A stretch of 64,000 nt of DNA from Thermococcus litoralis DSM 5473 (GCF_000246985.2 NC_022084.1:469423-533422); one strand, 5' to 3'; positions 29,901-38,051 are shown, numbered from the stretch's first letter. A program made the numbers and translations. The notes: generated by a model not told the origin, from the sequence alone.

Positions 29901-30051
29901 TGATCTCCTCGTCCTTTATGACCCTCCCGCCGAGTCCACTTATGAGGTCTGCGTCTCCTGCATAGACTTTGGGAACAGTTGGGGTGAGTAACCAGGTAGA
30001 AAATAAAACTAAAGCCAACAAAACAAGAGTGCCCCCTTTGTGGAAACGCAT
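26932..30051 (-). CDS. Large secreted surface protein: FG-GAP repeats, PKD domains, C-terminal anchor
   Basis: 1039 residues. A signal peptide (about 1-31) is followed by repeated FG-GAP/VCBS units with calcium-type loops such as GDVNGDGKDEI (about 40-350), predicted to form a beta-propeller. A unique central region (about 360-680) follows, then three PKD-like domains (WDFGDGS, about 690-950) and a Ser/Thr-rich linker. The tail GGTCGVGLLAILSLVPLLLR plus Arg run resembles the thermococcal CGP-CTERM sorting signal, with CGV in place of CGP. Probably anchored outside the cell in adhesion or polymer binding. Confidence 0.85.
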   Translation of the reverse strand: MRFHKGGTLVLLALVLFSTWLLTPTVPKVYAGDADLISGLGGRVIKDEEIIIGDRGDKILSYENETGNLLYSFKKDYEMWDEIAAGDVNGDGKDEIIHADRSSDKIYIFDRNGNELARRGGEVEAGDDIACGDVNGDGKEEIVFADRDDWIKIYDQHFNELSKFRIDFSDEDNIAVGDIDGDGVAEIFWADHDKNMITIYDMYGNSLGGFSTKEDYSFDFSNRDEMAVGDVNLDGMGELVIASRDSDNYGQRAGIYVFKFEKEGGQYKQREISYFRIGFSKGDRLAVGDVNRDGVDEIVWASQSGRIKVYDMGGSLLNGPDGFKAHFEHGAGLAVGDVDGNSITVGEPIHSTMSVTNKVIAVINSPPVDFDVINKTGIFYATYMTKNTQTMEVSVKAVTDMALSVGLSGKISSGVASAEFNLGVKVSQKFEATRGKGHIISDTHTITADMADAILTVSTDYDIYEFPIISPPELAVIDGEHQYILVTVPKGKPHIHLSNYNSSVHTIGDINSYPTRAEELPNYELSNELFKYTIEVGKVTGGKKFSMSDFNWRETKNTFSLSVSAGFKQSTNALFGSYTLSVQGNYGRSKITTHKVSISNETELQIEYKGRITDKNKWYNATAVAYLDSEDGHLVLDFYVPSKGNYYAIRELSPLGFQYAVLQNSITSGLPPSSLFNLNPSIALLVSALSSIGCSVQVEPEEGKVPFDALVQTSASGGGGVKQWRLDFGDGTVLENTGEMQSNYTHRYSEPGDYVVSLYVEGVWGANNTCTQSVTVLPNKEPTAMFTNSPELPKAGEDVSFSDSSSDEDGSIVSWSWDFGDGSTSTERNPKHTYSDPGTYTVILTIEDDGGMKASYSKQITVSPANVLPTADFTFLPKEPKAGEEINFVDKSYDSDGSIVSWSWDFGDGSTSEDAEPVHVFTEAGNYTVTLTVRDDKGGEDVKRFTITVKEAQAPTPTETTTTSTPSETTTSSSPSPASSTSETTSSSPSPSTTSSSTTQETSSTPSTQTQTSSAAGGTCGVGLLAILSLVPLLLRRRR

Positions 30052-30064
30052 GTTTTCACACTCC

Positions 30065-30108
30065 TAGACTTACCAGGGTTTGCAGAATCGCAAACCACGA
30101 TAAGTCTA
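30065..30108 (-). promoter_or_regulatory. Two-tier dyad in the leader of the surface protein gene
   Basis: Nested inverted repeats: TAGACTTA (30065-30072) with TAAGTCTA (30101-30108), and GGTTTGC (30077-30083) with GCAAACC (30090-30096), both centred at about 30086.5. The outer arm ends next to the SD (AGGAG) of the gene starting at 30051. It could be an operator or an mRNA hairpin controlling translation. The rest of 30052-30353 is AT-rich with no convincing gene. Confidence 0.5.
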
Positions 30109-30353
30109 AAGTTGAAATATCTTTCATCGTATTTATCTTTTTTCAATATTTTGTTGTCATTATTCAGCAATATTCTAACATTATTTTGATATTTATCCAA
30201 ACAACACATTTCAATTATGGTCACTTTGTTGTTTTTAGTTAACATCATAAAAGTAATACCAAAAGTATCACAAGAACAATTAAACCACATTTAAATCTAT
30301 GGCAAGTTAGAAAAACTTATTATTCGTGTCACCATTTTTCCTCTGGTGATCCT

Positions 30354-31136
30354 ATGAACTTTAAAGAAAAACCACTCATCGGGATGGTTCATCTCAAGCC
30401 TTTGCCCGGATCATATCTCTACCAAAATGATCTTGACGAAGTCATTAACCATGCACTAAGAGAAGCAAAAAAATTAGAAAGAGCGGGATTTGATGCAGTA
30501 ATGATTGAGAACTTTAACGATGTACCTTTTCCGAAAACTGTTGAGCCTATAACTGTTGCCTCTATGAGCGTCATCGCAAAAGCAATAAGAGATGAAATCT
30601 CCCTCCCACTTGGCATAAATGTCCTAAGAAATGATGCCATAGCGGCTTATTCTATAGCATATGCCACAAAGGCGGATTTTATTAGAGTGAATGTCCTAAG
30701 CGGAGTTGCATATACCGACCAGGGAATAATCGAGGGAGAAGCTCATAAACTCGCAAGACTCAGAAAACTCCTCCCTTCAGAGATCAAGATTTTTGCAGAC
30801 GTTCACGTTAAGCATGCTTACCATTTCGGAGATTTTGAGGAGGCTTTGAGGGATACTGTTGAAAGAGGATTGGCAGATGCCGTGATAATCAGCGGAAAAA
30901 GAACGGGCAAGGAAGTAGAAGTGGAGAAGCTAAAACTTGCCAAAGAACTTTCAAGTGTTCCTGTTTTGGTTGGCTCTGGGACAACTTATAAGAATTTACC
31001 AAAGCTGTGGAGCTATGCAGATGGGTTTATTGTCGGGACATGGATCAAAGAAAACGGAGACACAAAGAAGAACATCGACCTAGAAAGGGCGAGAAAGCTG
31101 GTGGAGCTGGCAGAAAAACTCCGAAAAGGCACATAG
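30354..31136 (+). CDS. BtpA/SgcQ-family TIM-barrel protein
   Basis: 260 residues of the BtpA family (COG0434). Motifs LIGMVHLKPLPGSYLYQNDL, FDAVMIENFNDVPFPKTVEP, SLPLGINVLRNDAIAAYSIA and VLVGSGTTYKNLPKLWSYAD are typical. Cyanobacterial members affect photosystem I; the archaeal function is unknown, possibly an aldolase-like enzyme of a sugar or nucleoside pathway. It is the last chromosomal gene before the integrated element, with the left att repeat 163 bp downstream. Confidence 0.8.
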   Translation: MNFKEKPLIGMVHLKPLPGSYLYQNDLDEVINHALREAKKLERAGFDAVMIENFNDVPFPKTVEPITVASMSVIAKAIRDEISLPLGINVLRNDAIAAYSIAYATKADFIRVNVLSGVAYTDQGIIEGEAHKLARLRKLLPSEIKIFADVHVKHAYHFGDFEEALRDTVERGLADAVIISGKRTGKEVEVEKLKLAKELSSVPVLVGSGTTYKNLPKLWSYADGFIVGTWIKENGDTKKNIDLERARKLVELAEKLRKGT

Positions 31137-31299
31137 ATTAAATATCTGCCGAATTATTGGGAGCATCCTTTTATATTCTCCCCAATTTCTCTTTTAAAAG
31201 CTCATAGAGTCCCACTTTTGCAAAGTTGGTTAGCAAGTCATTGGGAAATAGCAGAAGATTTTGGATAGTGGAAATTTTTGAGAAAAGCATACAAAAGTT

Positions 31300-31343
31300 T
31301 GGTGCGGTGGCCGGGATTTGAACCCGGGTCACCGGCTTGGAAG
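31300..31343 (-). repeat. attL: 44-bp 3' fragment of tRNA-Gly
   Basis: Identical to 53781-53824 over 44 bp, then diverges (31344 a versus 53825 g). It contains the tRNA acceptor 3' strand with CCA, the T-arm and the start of the anticodon arm, but no 5' half, so it is not a functional tRNA gene. It also encodes the residues NPGHRLG of the integrase on the plus strand. Confidence 0.95.
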
Positions 31344-32157
31344 AGCGTTAAATCTCAATGAACTGTGGAATCTTCATCAAAAGCCTTTCTCAGAATGGCT
31401 CTCTGGTCAAGTGAGCAACTCAACAGCGAAAGACTACTTAAGCGTGCTCAATCGTTTCTTTGGTCGCTATAAGATTAGCTCATTTGAGGATCTCAGAAAG
31501 GCATTAAATGCTGAAAACTACAAGAGTAACCTTGCGAAAGCGCTCAGGAATTTCGTTAGGTATCTATATCTGCATGACGTAATCAGCTTTGAGCTTTATG
31601 AGAAGTTTAAGGCAATCATCAAGATAAAGAAAGCGGGAGCTTCAAGAACGTTCATAACTGATGAGGAACTGAGGGAAGCATATGGCTATTTCAAGAAACA
31701 CGGAAGAAGAGAGGAGTTGATTCTTTTCAAGCTCTTGGTTTTCAGCGGGTTAAGGTTGACTCATGTGATTAAGGTTCTCAATGAGTTTGATGGGAAAAAG
31801 CTGACAGTTCTCGGAAACATAGCGAAGTATGAGCTTTTTACTCATGAAGGAACTAAGCTTGCTTACTATGCGTACATGCCTAAAGAGCTTGCTGAGGAGC
31901 TCTTCAAGTCAGATTACAGCTATGACATGGCTAAGAAGTATTTGAGGTATGGCAGAGTTACGGCGAAGAGCATTCGTAAGTGGTTCGCAACGTTCCTAAT
32001 CAAGCGGAATGTTCCTCCATCAGTCATTAACTATATTCAAGGCAGGGTTCCGCAAAAGGTTCTTGATGCCTATTATGCTGAATTGGAAAATCTTGCGGAT
32101 GAGGCTTACTCGAAAGTTGTTGAGGATTTAAAGAAGGTGCTGGAGGGAGGGCCTTGA
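31318..32157 (+). CDS. SSV-type tyrosine integrase, C-terminal fragment int(C)
   Basis: 279 codons, in frame through attL. The catalytic set of SSV-type integrases is visible: R146 (FSGLRLTHV), K217-x-x-R220 (AKSIRKWF, with Lys where most recombinases have His) and the nucleophile Tyr at 252 or 253 (LDAYYAELENL). Joined across the att repeat to the fragment at 53565-53824 it makes a continuous 357-residue protein. In the integrated state this fragment lacks its normal start, so the enzyme is disabled until excision. Confidence 0.92.
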   Translation: MNPGHRLGRALNLNELWNLHQKPFSEWLSGQVSNSTAKDYLSVLNRFFGRYKISSFEDLRKALNAENYKSNLAKALRNFVRYLYLHDVISFELYEKFKAIIKIKKAGASRTFITDEELREAYGYFKKHGRREELILFKLLVFSGLRLTHVIKVLNEFDGKKLTVLGNIAKYELFTHEGTKLAYYAYMPKELAEELFKSDYSYDMAKKYLRYGRVTAKSIRKWFATFLIKRNVPPSVINYIQGRVPQKVLDAYYAELENLADEAYSKVVEDLKKVLEGGP

Positions 32158-32277
32158 TAACGACTTTGGGCATTATTTTAGGCTCTCTTGAGGTTTTTGT
32201 TTTGTTCGGGATGTTTTATTATGGAGTTTGGGGCTTGGTCAAGCTCTCAATTACAAGTTTTAGGAGGTGGCTTAAGA

Positions 32278-32457
32278 ATGGCTCAATCTGTGAAGTTCGT
32301 AAGAGGAGTATACATCGATTCTGAAATTGAGAAACGGGCGAAAGCCCTTGCGAAGGTAAAGGGAACAAGTGTTAATCAAGTGTTTAGAGAGGCGGTTCTG
32401 AAACTCTACAGGATGGAGCTTGGAAATGTTAAGCCTGAAGAAATCCTTGAGGAGTGA
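32278..32457 (+). CDS. Small ribbon-helix-helix (CopG-like) DNA-binding protein
   Basis: 59 residues from ATG 32278, preceded by TAGGAGGTGG. The sequence KFVRGVYIDSEIEKRAKALA, then KGTSVNQVFREAVLKLYRME, fits a beta strand followed by two helices of the RHH fold. It is a likely transcription regulator of the left operon. The frame is open 90 bases further upstream but without a good start site. Confidence 0.7.
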   Translation: MAQSVKFVRGVYIDSEIEKRAKALAKVKGTSVNQVFREAVLKLYRMELGNVKPEEILEE

Positions 32458-32467
32458 TTATTTTTAA

Positions 32468-32605
32468 TTTTTGCTTATACTTTAAGCTTAATTTGTTCTT
32501 ATTTGCTTATAAATCCTTCTTTCCAAATTTCAAGTAAAATAAGTTGTCTTTCGGGTAAAATAAGCTGTTCTTTGAATCAGCTGAAAAGTTTGGGAGGTTT
32601 GGGTA
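32468..32605 (+). promoter_or_regulatory. Promoter region with short direct repeats
   Basis: A TATA-like CTTATAAA lies at 32506-32513. Downstream is a near-perfect repeat of GTAAAATAAG-Y-TGT (32534 and 32555, 21 bp apart). TTGCTTATA also occurs twice (about 32471 and 32504). This likely drives the pilin-like and surface-protein genes; the 21-bp repeat, two helical turns, looks like a regulator site. Confidence 0.4.
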
Positions 32606-32776
32606 ATGAAAAGAAGGGCTCAAGGCGCTTTGGAATACTTGTTTATGATTGCAGCAGCGCTCATCATAATCTTTCTTGCAGTACGTTATTTAACAAGAAC
32701 AAGCTCGACAGCGACTGATTTGGGCAATTCAACGCTTGAGAACATCACTCAAGAGCTTGAGAATGCCGGATTTTGA
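32606..32776 (+). CDS. Element-encoded class III signal peptide (pilin-like) protein
   Basis: 56 residues from ATG 32606 with GGGAGG upstream. It starts MKRRAQGALEYLFMIAAALI: basic residues, then Q-G-A-L-E-Y-L and a hydrophobic helix, followed by a short Thr/Asn/Glu tail. It is clearly related to the chromosomal 60-residue protein at 23274-23456. A role in the virion, in a pilus-like structure or in decoying host pilin machinery is possible; none is shown. Confidence 0.75.
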   Translation: MKRRAQGALEYLFMIAAALIIIFLAVRYLTRTSSTATDLGNSTLENITQELENAGF

Positions 32777-32810
32777 GGTTGTTAAAACAGGCTGAGGGAG
32801 GTGCTTCGGC

Positions 32811-33170
32811 TTGAAAATGAAAAGTTGGGTTCAAATTTTGATTTTTGTGCTGATATTAGGCTTTTTCAGTTATGTGGCTTGGGATTCAATAACTAAAGAA
32901 GCAGCGTTTTTCGGTGCTTTAGCAGGGCCCACATTGCATTGGGCTTTGACTAACAAGGGCAACAAGAACGTTATTTATATTAAACCCTTGACAGCTGGCT
33001 GGAGGGTGCTTATATACGACATCCTCCTGGCAACTTGGATCATTGCGCTTTACCAAAGTGCAGGGAACTTTGATGCTTTTCTTGACAGTTTGATGGCTTT
33101 GAGTGAAAAAACTGCCTTGCTGATGGCCCTCGTGGGTGGGATTTTCATTGACTACGGCGTGGAGGGATGA
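32811..33170 (+). CDS. Small polytopic membrane protein
   Basis: 119 residues with three hydrophobic segments (ILIFVLILGFFSYVAW; AAFFGALAGPTLHWAL; LIYDILLATWIIALY) and a fourth weaker one at the C-terminus. Start TTG 32811 with GGGAGGTG upstream, or ATG 32817. Its stop overlaps the start of the LamG-like protein gene (ATGAGG), so they are co-translated. No family recognised. Confidence 0.6.
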   Translation: MKMKSWVQILIFVLILGFFSYVAWDSITKEAAFFGALAGPTLHWALTNKGNKNVIYIKPLTAGWRVLIYDILLATWIIALYQSAGNFDAFLDSLMALSEKTALLMALVGGIFIDYGVEG

Positions 33171-35056
33171 GGATGAGAAAGGCGTTAAGCTTAGTTTTGG
33201 GTTTGTTGGTGCTTTTAACGGTGTTCAGTAATACAGTAAAGGCGGAGAATATTTATTTAGAACATTTTGATGGAAGTTTTTCATTTTCAAGAACAAGCGT
33301 AGATGCATATCTTTATTATGATCAAATATCCTTTCCCTCACCAATACGAGCTGAGCTAATAGAGTTCTATTTAGTGCAATTTGATGTTCCATCGGAAGGC
33401 TGGCAATATATCTATATTGTGGGTGAGGACGGTTACAAATACGGTATACGCACTTGGGCAGGTAGTAGTAATACAATAGAAATACAGAACAGGACTTCAG
33501 ATCTTAAATCTTACTCAACACTTGCAACGCTTACAGCACCCGCTGAGGGGTCAAAGGTATTGTTCAGGTTGGAGTGGGATAATAATGTAGGTGCTTATAT
33601 TGCGTCAATATACGTAGAAGAGAATGGATCATTTACACTATTCGACCAAGCGCAGACATCATTAACGACAAAATTAAGCGCAATAGGGTGGGGTATTGGT
33701 GGAAATAACAAAGATTTAAACCCCGCTTATTCGGTGAGTAACTCAATATTAACGTATACTTCGGGTGCGGCGTGGCATATAGAGGTGGATTATGTTAAAA
33801 TTGCTGTAAATGACTATAATGTGTTGTTTAACTTAAAAGATGCATTAACGGGTCAAGGACTAACGGGCGTAACGGTTAAAGAAGGTAACACAACTTTAGG
33901 CACTATAAGTGACGGTGAGAGCTTAACACTTAGCAGAGGAACACACAACTTAACTTTTGAAAAAAGCGGTTATTGGAGTGTTACAAAAACGATAGATGTT
34001 CAAAGTGATATGAGCGTTAGCATTGAAATGTATCCATCCGACACAGCGTTTAAGTTCTTAAACTTCCCAAGCGACATCCAAGTTTATGAGAACACTATCT
34101 ACGAGCTAACCTTCACAATAAGCCCAATCACCACAGACGCAACTTATAACACTTATTTGAGCATTTCAGGATTAAACAATCTCCTTGAAGTTAAAAAAGC
34201 TGGCCAAGCTATTTCTCCAGAATCGGGTAAATACTACCTCGGCGACATCTCTTCGCCTGTCCAGGTCAGCATCAAGTTCAAGGCGGGCGCGGTCGGCCAG
34301 CACGGGTTCACTCTGAGCGTTGAGAGCCACGACGCCATCATGTCAAAGACCTACACGACCACAAAGAGCGTCACATACACCGTCGAGCCGCTCCCGTTTT
34401 CGGTTCAGGTGCCGAGTGAGTGGCAGGTCGGCACGAACACTCTGAGGATTTCCGAAAGCTCCGGCCAGAGCTACCTCATCACTGCGGTTCTGAAAGACTC
34501 AAGCGGAAACGAGGTCTGGAGCGATTCACACGCCTTCAGCCCCTACGAGGCGTACTCCTTCAGCGTCAATGTGCCCTCCGAGGGTTCATACACCTTAGAG
34601 CTGCAATGGAACGGCCAGGTCGCGACCTATGACGTTATCGTGAATCCTGCCATCACGCTCACCACGAAGACTTTGACTGTGCAGAAGGGCGGAGAGGGCA
34701 CGATTGTCCTCCACTTCAAGAACCCATCGAGCGATGTTCAGTACTACACTATCAAGGTCTCGGGCGGCTTCCTGCCTTCTGAGATCAACCAGAGCATCAG
34801 CGTCGGCCCTCTCACTGAAAAAGATGTCTCAATATCCTTCGCCGTGCCCGAGGAGCTGACCTATGACGCCTACGAGCTACAAGTTCAGGTTCTCCAGGGC
34901 AACACTACCGTATTCTCCGACAAGGTTGCAGTCAGCATCTCTGACAGCGGAGGATTCACACTCTTCGGCGGCAGCTCAAGTGGGAACACCTGGCTCTGGC
35001 TCGGTGTTGGCGGGCTTGGGCTTCTCGCTTTAGTTGGACTTGCCAGGAGGAGGTGA
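33167..35056 (+). CDS. Large anchored surface protein with LamG-like and PEGA-like domains
   Basis: 629 residues. A signal peptide (about 1-26, LGLLVLLTVFSNTVKA) is followed by a concanavalin/LamG-like beta domain (about 27-215). Next is a PEGA-like domain (LTGVTVKEGNTTLGTISDGE, about 222-297), then several Ig-like beta domains (300-600). A C-terminal membrane anchor ends in Arg (LWLGVGGLGLLALVGLARRR). Large LamG-containing proteins are known in the spindle-shaped virus PAV1, so an attachment or spike role is likely. Base composition changes from AT-rich to GC-rich at the PEGA/Ig border. Confidence 0.75.
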   Translation: MRMRKALSLVLGLLVLLTVFSNTVKAENIYLEHFDGSFSFSRTSVDAYLYYDQISFPSPIRAELIEFYLVQFDVPSEGWQYIYIVGEDGYKYGIRTWAGSSNTIEIQNRTSDLKSYSTLATLTAPAEGSKVLFRLEWDNNVGAYIASIYVEENGSFTLFDQAQTSLTTKLSAIGWGIGGNNKDLNPAYSVSNSILTYTSGAAWHIEVDYVKIAVNDYNVLFNLKDALTGQGLTGVTVKEGNTTLGTISDGESLTLSRGTHNLTFEKSGYWSVTKTIDVQSDMSVSIEMYPSDTAFKFLNFPSDIQVYENTIYELTFTISPITTDATYNTYLSISGLNNLLEVKKAGQAISPESGKYYLGDISSPVQVSIKFKAGAVGQHGFTLSVESHDAIMSKTYTTTKSVTYTVEPLPFSVQVPSEWQVGTNTLRISESSGQSYLITAVLKDSSGNEVWSDSHAFSPYEAYSFSVNVPSEGSYTLELQWNGQVATYDVIVNPAITLTTKTLTVQKGGEGTIVLHFKNPSSDVQYYTIKVSGGFLPSEINQSISVGPLTEKDVSISFAVPEELTYDAYELQVQVLQGNTTVFSDKVAVSISDSGGFTLFGGSSSGNTWLWLGVGGLGLLALVGLARRR

Positions 35057-35060
35057 GGTA

Positions 35061-37151
35061 ATGAGGCTCTTCTTTTCTCATTTTGAGAAGCAGAAAGGCG
35101 AGGAGGAAAGACTGGAGAAGAAGCCACGGAAGAGGAACAAGATTGGAAAAGCCCTAGCAAGCACGGCCATAATGCTCATGCTCTTAGTCAGCATCTACGC
35201 TGAGCCTGTCGCCGCCTGGCCAGGAGAAGGCCTCTTCAACAGTATAAAGGAAAAGGTCGATGATCATGCCACAGCAATTGTTGGAGCGGCGCTAATAGGC
35301 GTGGGTGTTGTGGCCACTGCGACAGGTGTGGGCGCTGTAGTTGGAGGTTACGCAATCATTGCTGGAGCGAGTTTGATAGGTATTGACTACCTCGGCCATA
35401 AGGCTGACAAATGGTTTGGCTCTTCTGACACAGCAACAATGACAAGCTCAAAAAATGCAACTGAGAGCAATGCTGAGAACGATGATGATAATCCTGACGC
35501 GAGCAAGCTTACCGATGACGCAAACCAGGCAGGTTATAAGGCCGTTGCTGAGCTTACCGCGAAGCTCCGCTCTGATTTTATTCAGTACGGATCAAGCAGT
35601 TACGGCGGCGACCTTTCGGCAGAGATATGGGGCCCGTCGAGCATCTATGGATTTTCAGCATTTCCAGCACAGGTGAGGTTGACTGCCTCCGAATCACCGA
35701 TACCCTTCAACGTCGTTCACCTGCTTGATATCACAATTTATGTTATTGACAAAGACGGAAACAAGTACTGGACAAGGACATGGAGTTATAATCTTGGAGA
35801 AGCCGTGCTCAATCCCGGTCAGAGCGCAGTATATACTACTGTCCTCAAAGGGCCCGATCCTCTCTTATATCAGATAAAGAACGCTGTGGACACGGGACAA
35901 ATCAGCAGAGATCTTTACGATAAAATCTGGAACACCAGTACAAGTGAGTTTGAGATTCATGTGCACGTCACTGCAAAGAGGGAGGCCTGGAAAGGCTATC
36001 CTAACGCGACTACTGAAAGCGACTGCCAAGCCGTGAACGGGAAGTGGTACAACGGCGAATGCTATGTTTTTGACAAGTACATTGACATTTCCCTCGATGC
36101 TGAATCAACGTCAGCTTGGAAGCATGTTACTGGTTCAGCGGACGTTGCGACGATTTCCGATGGAATGTACGGCACTCTTCCAATTAAGTTCCTTCAGACA
36201 GATGCCGCTTCCAAATGGGTGATCTATCAGAGCCGCTATGCTGGTGCTCTAAGCAACTTCGTGGTGGTGACTGCAGCGTCTCCGGTTCACGTTCTCAATG
36301 CTACCGCCAACTACAAGTTCATAATCGCACCGAACCCTGACTACTTCAATCCTGCTAATCCAACGATCACCGACGACTTCCGCTTCGTAATCCTCAGAGT
36401 GCTCAATGGTGGTGGAATTGAACCTGCAGACCAGGTGACCGGGCAACTTGGCGACCTCACAACTACAAAAGAAATGCCTTTGACTGCCCATTACACAGAC
36501 GCTCCAGGAGTTCTGACGTATCATGCACTCGGGCTGGCTTACGTGAACGTTGTTAGAGATGATGGAACTAAAATACCTGTTTGGCTCGTTGCTGAGCCTC
36601 AGATTTCAGTACAGCAGAACGTCATAGTCGCCGTCGCCGACACAGAGGTTCAGAAGTTAATTGCTTCTTTCAAGAACAACGATAGGACTGCGGTTGAGGG
36701 AACCATCCAGAGCCTAATACAAGGACTCCAGCAGAAGATCCAAGATGCCGAGGATCTCCTTCAGAAAGCCAAAGGTATGGGGAATGAGCAGGCCGAGAAG
36801 TGGGCGCAGGCAGCAATAGATGAGTATAACACTGCAATCGAAGATCTGAAGAAGGCAGGGCAGGCCGATGATTACCAACAGTTCTTGAATATGCTGAACG
36901 CGGCGAAGAAACACGAGCAGGCTGGAGATTACTACCGTAACGCGGCGAGGAAGGCTTTGAATGGCGATGAAGAGCAGGCGAAGATTGACGCTCAAAAGGG
37001 ACAGGAGTACTCCGACCTTGCAAAGGAGTACGAGCCACACTTCAGTCTATCTGCCGCAAAAGCGTTCCTCTCAAAGAAACTCCTCGGAATACCGCTCTGG
37101 TTCTGGCTTGTGGTGATTATCGGTTTGATTGTTTTGAGAAAACTGCTTTGA
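35061..37151 (+). CDS. Large membrane-anchored virion-like protein with C-terminal coiled coil
   Basis: 696 residues from ATG 35061, preceded by GGAGGAGGTGAGGT. The N-terminus has a basic stretch, a signal/membrane segment (STAIMLMLLVSIYAEPVAA) and a Gly/Ala/Val-rich hydrophobic region (AIVGAALIGVGVVATATGVG). A long soluble beta-rich middle holds two close cysteines (C-x10-C, near residue 325). The end is helical and Gln/Glu-rich (about 505-660), then a final anchor (FWLVVIIGLIVL). Likely a second structural or fusion-type protein. Confidence 0.65.
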   Translation: MRLFFSHFEKQKGEEERLEKKPRKRNKIGKALASTAIMLMLLVSIYAEPVAAWPGEGLFNSIKEKVDDHATAIVGAALIGVGVVATATGVGAVVGGYAIIAGASLIGIDYLGHKADKWFGSSDTATMTSSKNATESNAENDDDNPDASKLTDDANQAGYKAVAELTAKLRSDFIQYGSSSYGGDLSAEIWGPSSIYGFSAFPAQVRLTASESPIPFNVVHLLDITIYVIDKDGNKYWTRTWSYNLGEAVLNPGQSAVYTTVLKGPDPLLYQIKNAVDTGQISRDLYDKIWNTSTSEFEIHVHVTAKREAWKGYPNATTESDCQAVNGKWYNGECYVFDKYIDISLDAESTSAWKHVTGSADVATISDGMYGTLPIKFLQTDAASKWVIYQSRYAGALSNFVVVTAASPVHVLNATANYKFIIAPNPDYFNPANPTITDDFRFVILRVLNGGGIEPADQVTGQLGDLTTTKEMPLTAHYTDAPGVLTYHALGLAYVNVVRDDGTKIPVWLVAEPQISVQQNVIVAVADTEVQKLIASFKNNDRTAVEGTIQSLIQGLQQKIQDAEDLLQKAKGMGNEQAEKWAQAAIDEYNTAIEDLKKAGQADDYQQFLNMLNAAKKHEQAGDYYRNAARKALNGDEEQAKIDAQKGQEYSDLAKEYEPHFSLSAAKAFLSKKLLGIPLWFWLVVIIGLIVLRKLL

Positions 37152-37162
37152 GGTGGTGAAAG

Positions 37163-37702
37163 GTGGTTAGCGAAAAAAGCCTGAAGTGGGGCCAGTGGGC
37201 CTTGAAGACGGCCCTGGCCTCCGGCTTCCTCGGCCTCGTTCTCTGGTATGGGGCCGAAAAGAGCGTAACAATGGGACAGATCAACACGGCACTAGCAAGC
37301 ATACCACTGGCTTTTGTGGTGCTGATAGAGATCTTCGACAAGATTGTCGACAAAAACGACTTCTACAACAGTCTATACAAGCAGTTTGGAGCGAACAAAA
37401 GCCGTGGGAGTGGAATACTGATTAGCCTGCTCTTTGCGGCACTTGGAATGGCAGTTATCCTGTGGGCATTGACTGGAACAATCACGATGAACCTCGGCAC
37501 CTACGGGCCAGCCAACATAGTCGTCGCTGGACTAATCAGCCTATACATCTTCGCTCCAGAGACGGGAGATGACGAGCTCCTCTTGTGGGCTTGGATTGCA
37601 GCCACGATAGCAACGAAGGGCCAGTATCTTGCCCTCCTGCCAGGCTGGAACTTCTCAACCGGCCTTAGCATGCTCGTGAGGACACTTATTCCTGCGCTCT
37701 GA
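37163..37702 (+). CDS. Polytopic membrane protein, four predicted helices
   Basis: 179 residues from GTG 37163 (GGTGAAAGGTGG context). Hydrophobic segments: ALASGFLGLVLWYGA, ALASIPLAFVVLIEIF, GILISLLFAALGMAVILWAL and ANIVVAGLISLYIFAP. Conserved-looking polar insert DKIVDKNDFYNSLYKQFGAN. It lies in the rightward structural block. No family recognised. Confidence 0.6.
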   Translation: MVSEKSLKWGQWALKTALASGFLGLVLWYGAEKSVTMGQINTALASIPLAFVVLIEIFDKIVDKNDFYNSLYKQFGANKSRGSGILISLLFAALGMAVILWALTGTITMNLGTYGPANIVVAGLISLYIFAPETGDDELLLWAWIAATIATKGQYLALLPGWNFSTGLSMLVRTLIPAL

Positions 37703-37715
37703 GGAGGGAAAAACA

Positions 37716-38051
37716 ATGCTCGGCAGGATTGCAGCAGCTCTCATCGCTTACCTCCTTTGCATTTTCCACTTCAGCGACTCAATGACGACAGTAGGTCAGC
37801 TCTTTGGATTAAGCGGCTTTTGGGCCTTGTTCATTCCGAGCACCTTGGTTGGTCTTGCAGTGTACAGAATCAGCGACCTAGACAGGTGGGGCCTTTGGGA
37901 CGCAGCATCATTCCTCATCATCGGCAGCATTGCACTCCTCGCAATGACCAACGACCCCGAAGCGACCGCCTACGAGCTCGTCAAGGGCGTCGTGAGCTTC
38001 AGCGTTGCCGCGATCCTCGGTGCACTCGCCTTGAGGGGAGGTGGGCGCTGA
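37716..38051 (+). CDS. Small hydrophobic protein, candidate coat protein
   Basis: 111 residues with three to four membrane helices (IAAALIAYLLCIFHF; GFWALFIPSTLVGLAVY; ASFLIIGSIALLAM; FSVAAILGALAL). SD GAGGAGGG before ATG 37716. Its stop overlaps the next start as TGATG. Spindle-shaped viruses build their shell from small two-helix hydrophobic proteins, so this gene and the next are reasonable candidates, by size and context only. Confidence 0.55.
   Translation: MLGRIAAALIAYLLCIFHFSDSMTTVGQLFGLSGFWALFIPSTLVGLAVYRISDLDRWGLWDAASFLIIGSIALLAMTNDPEATAYELVKGVVSFSVAAILGALALRGGGR

Noticed and set aside
30009..30290. 93-codon minus-strand frame upstream of the surface protein
   Set aside because: It overlaps the real start of the surface protein gene and the dyad, is rich in Cys, Asn and Lys, and has no ribosome site. 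It is probably leader and promoter DNA.
31300..31343. A second tRNA-Gly gene at the left end of the element
   Set aside because: Only the 3' 44 bp match. The sequence departs from the tRNA inside the anticodon arm and no 5' half exists.
36670..37040. Antisense frames opposite the 35061-37151 gene
   Set aside because: No ribosome sites, Ser/Pro/Leu-biased translation, and they lie entirely within a convincing membrane-anchored protein gene.
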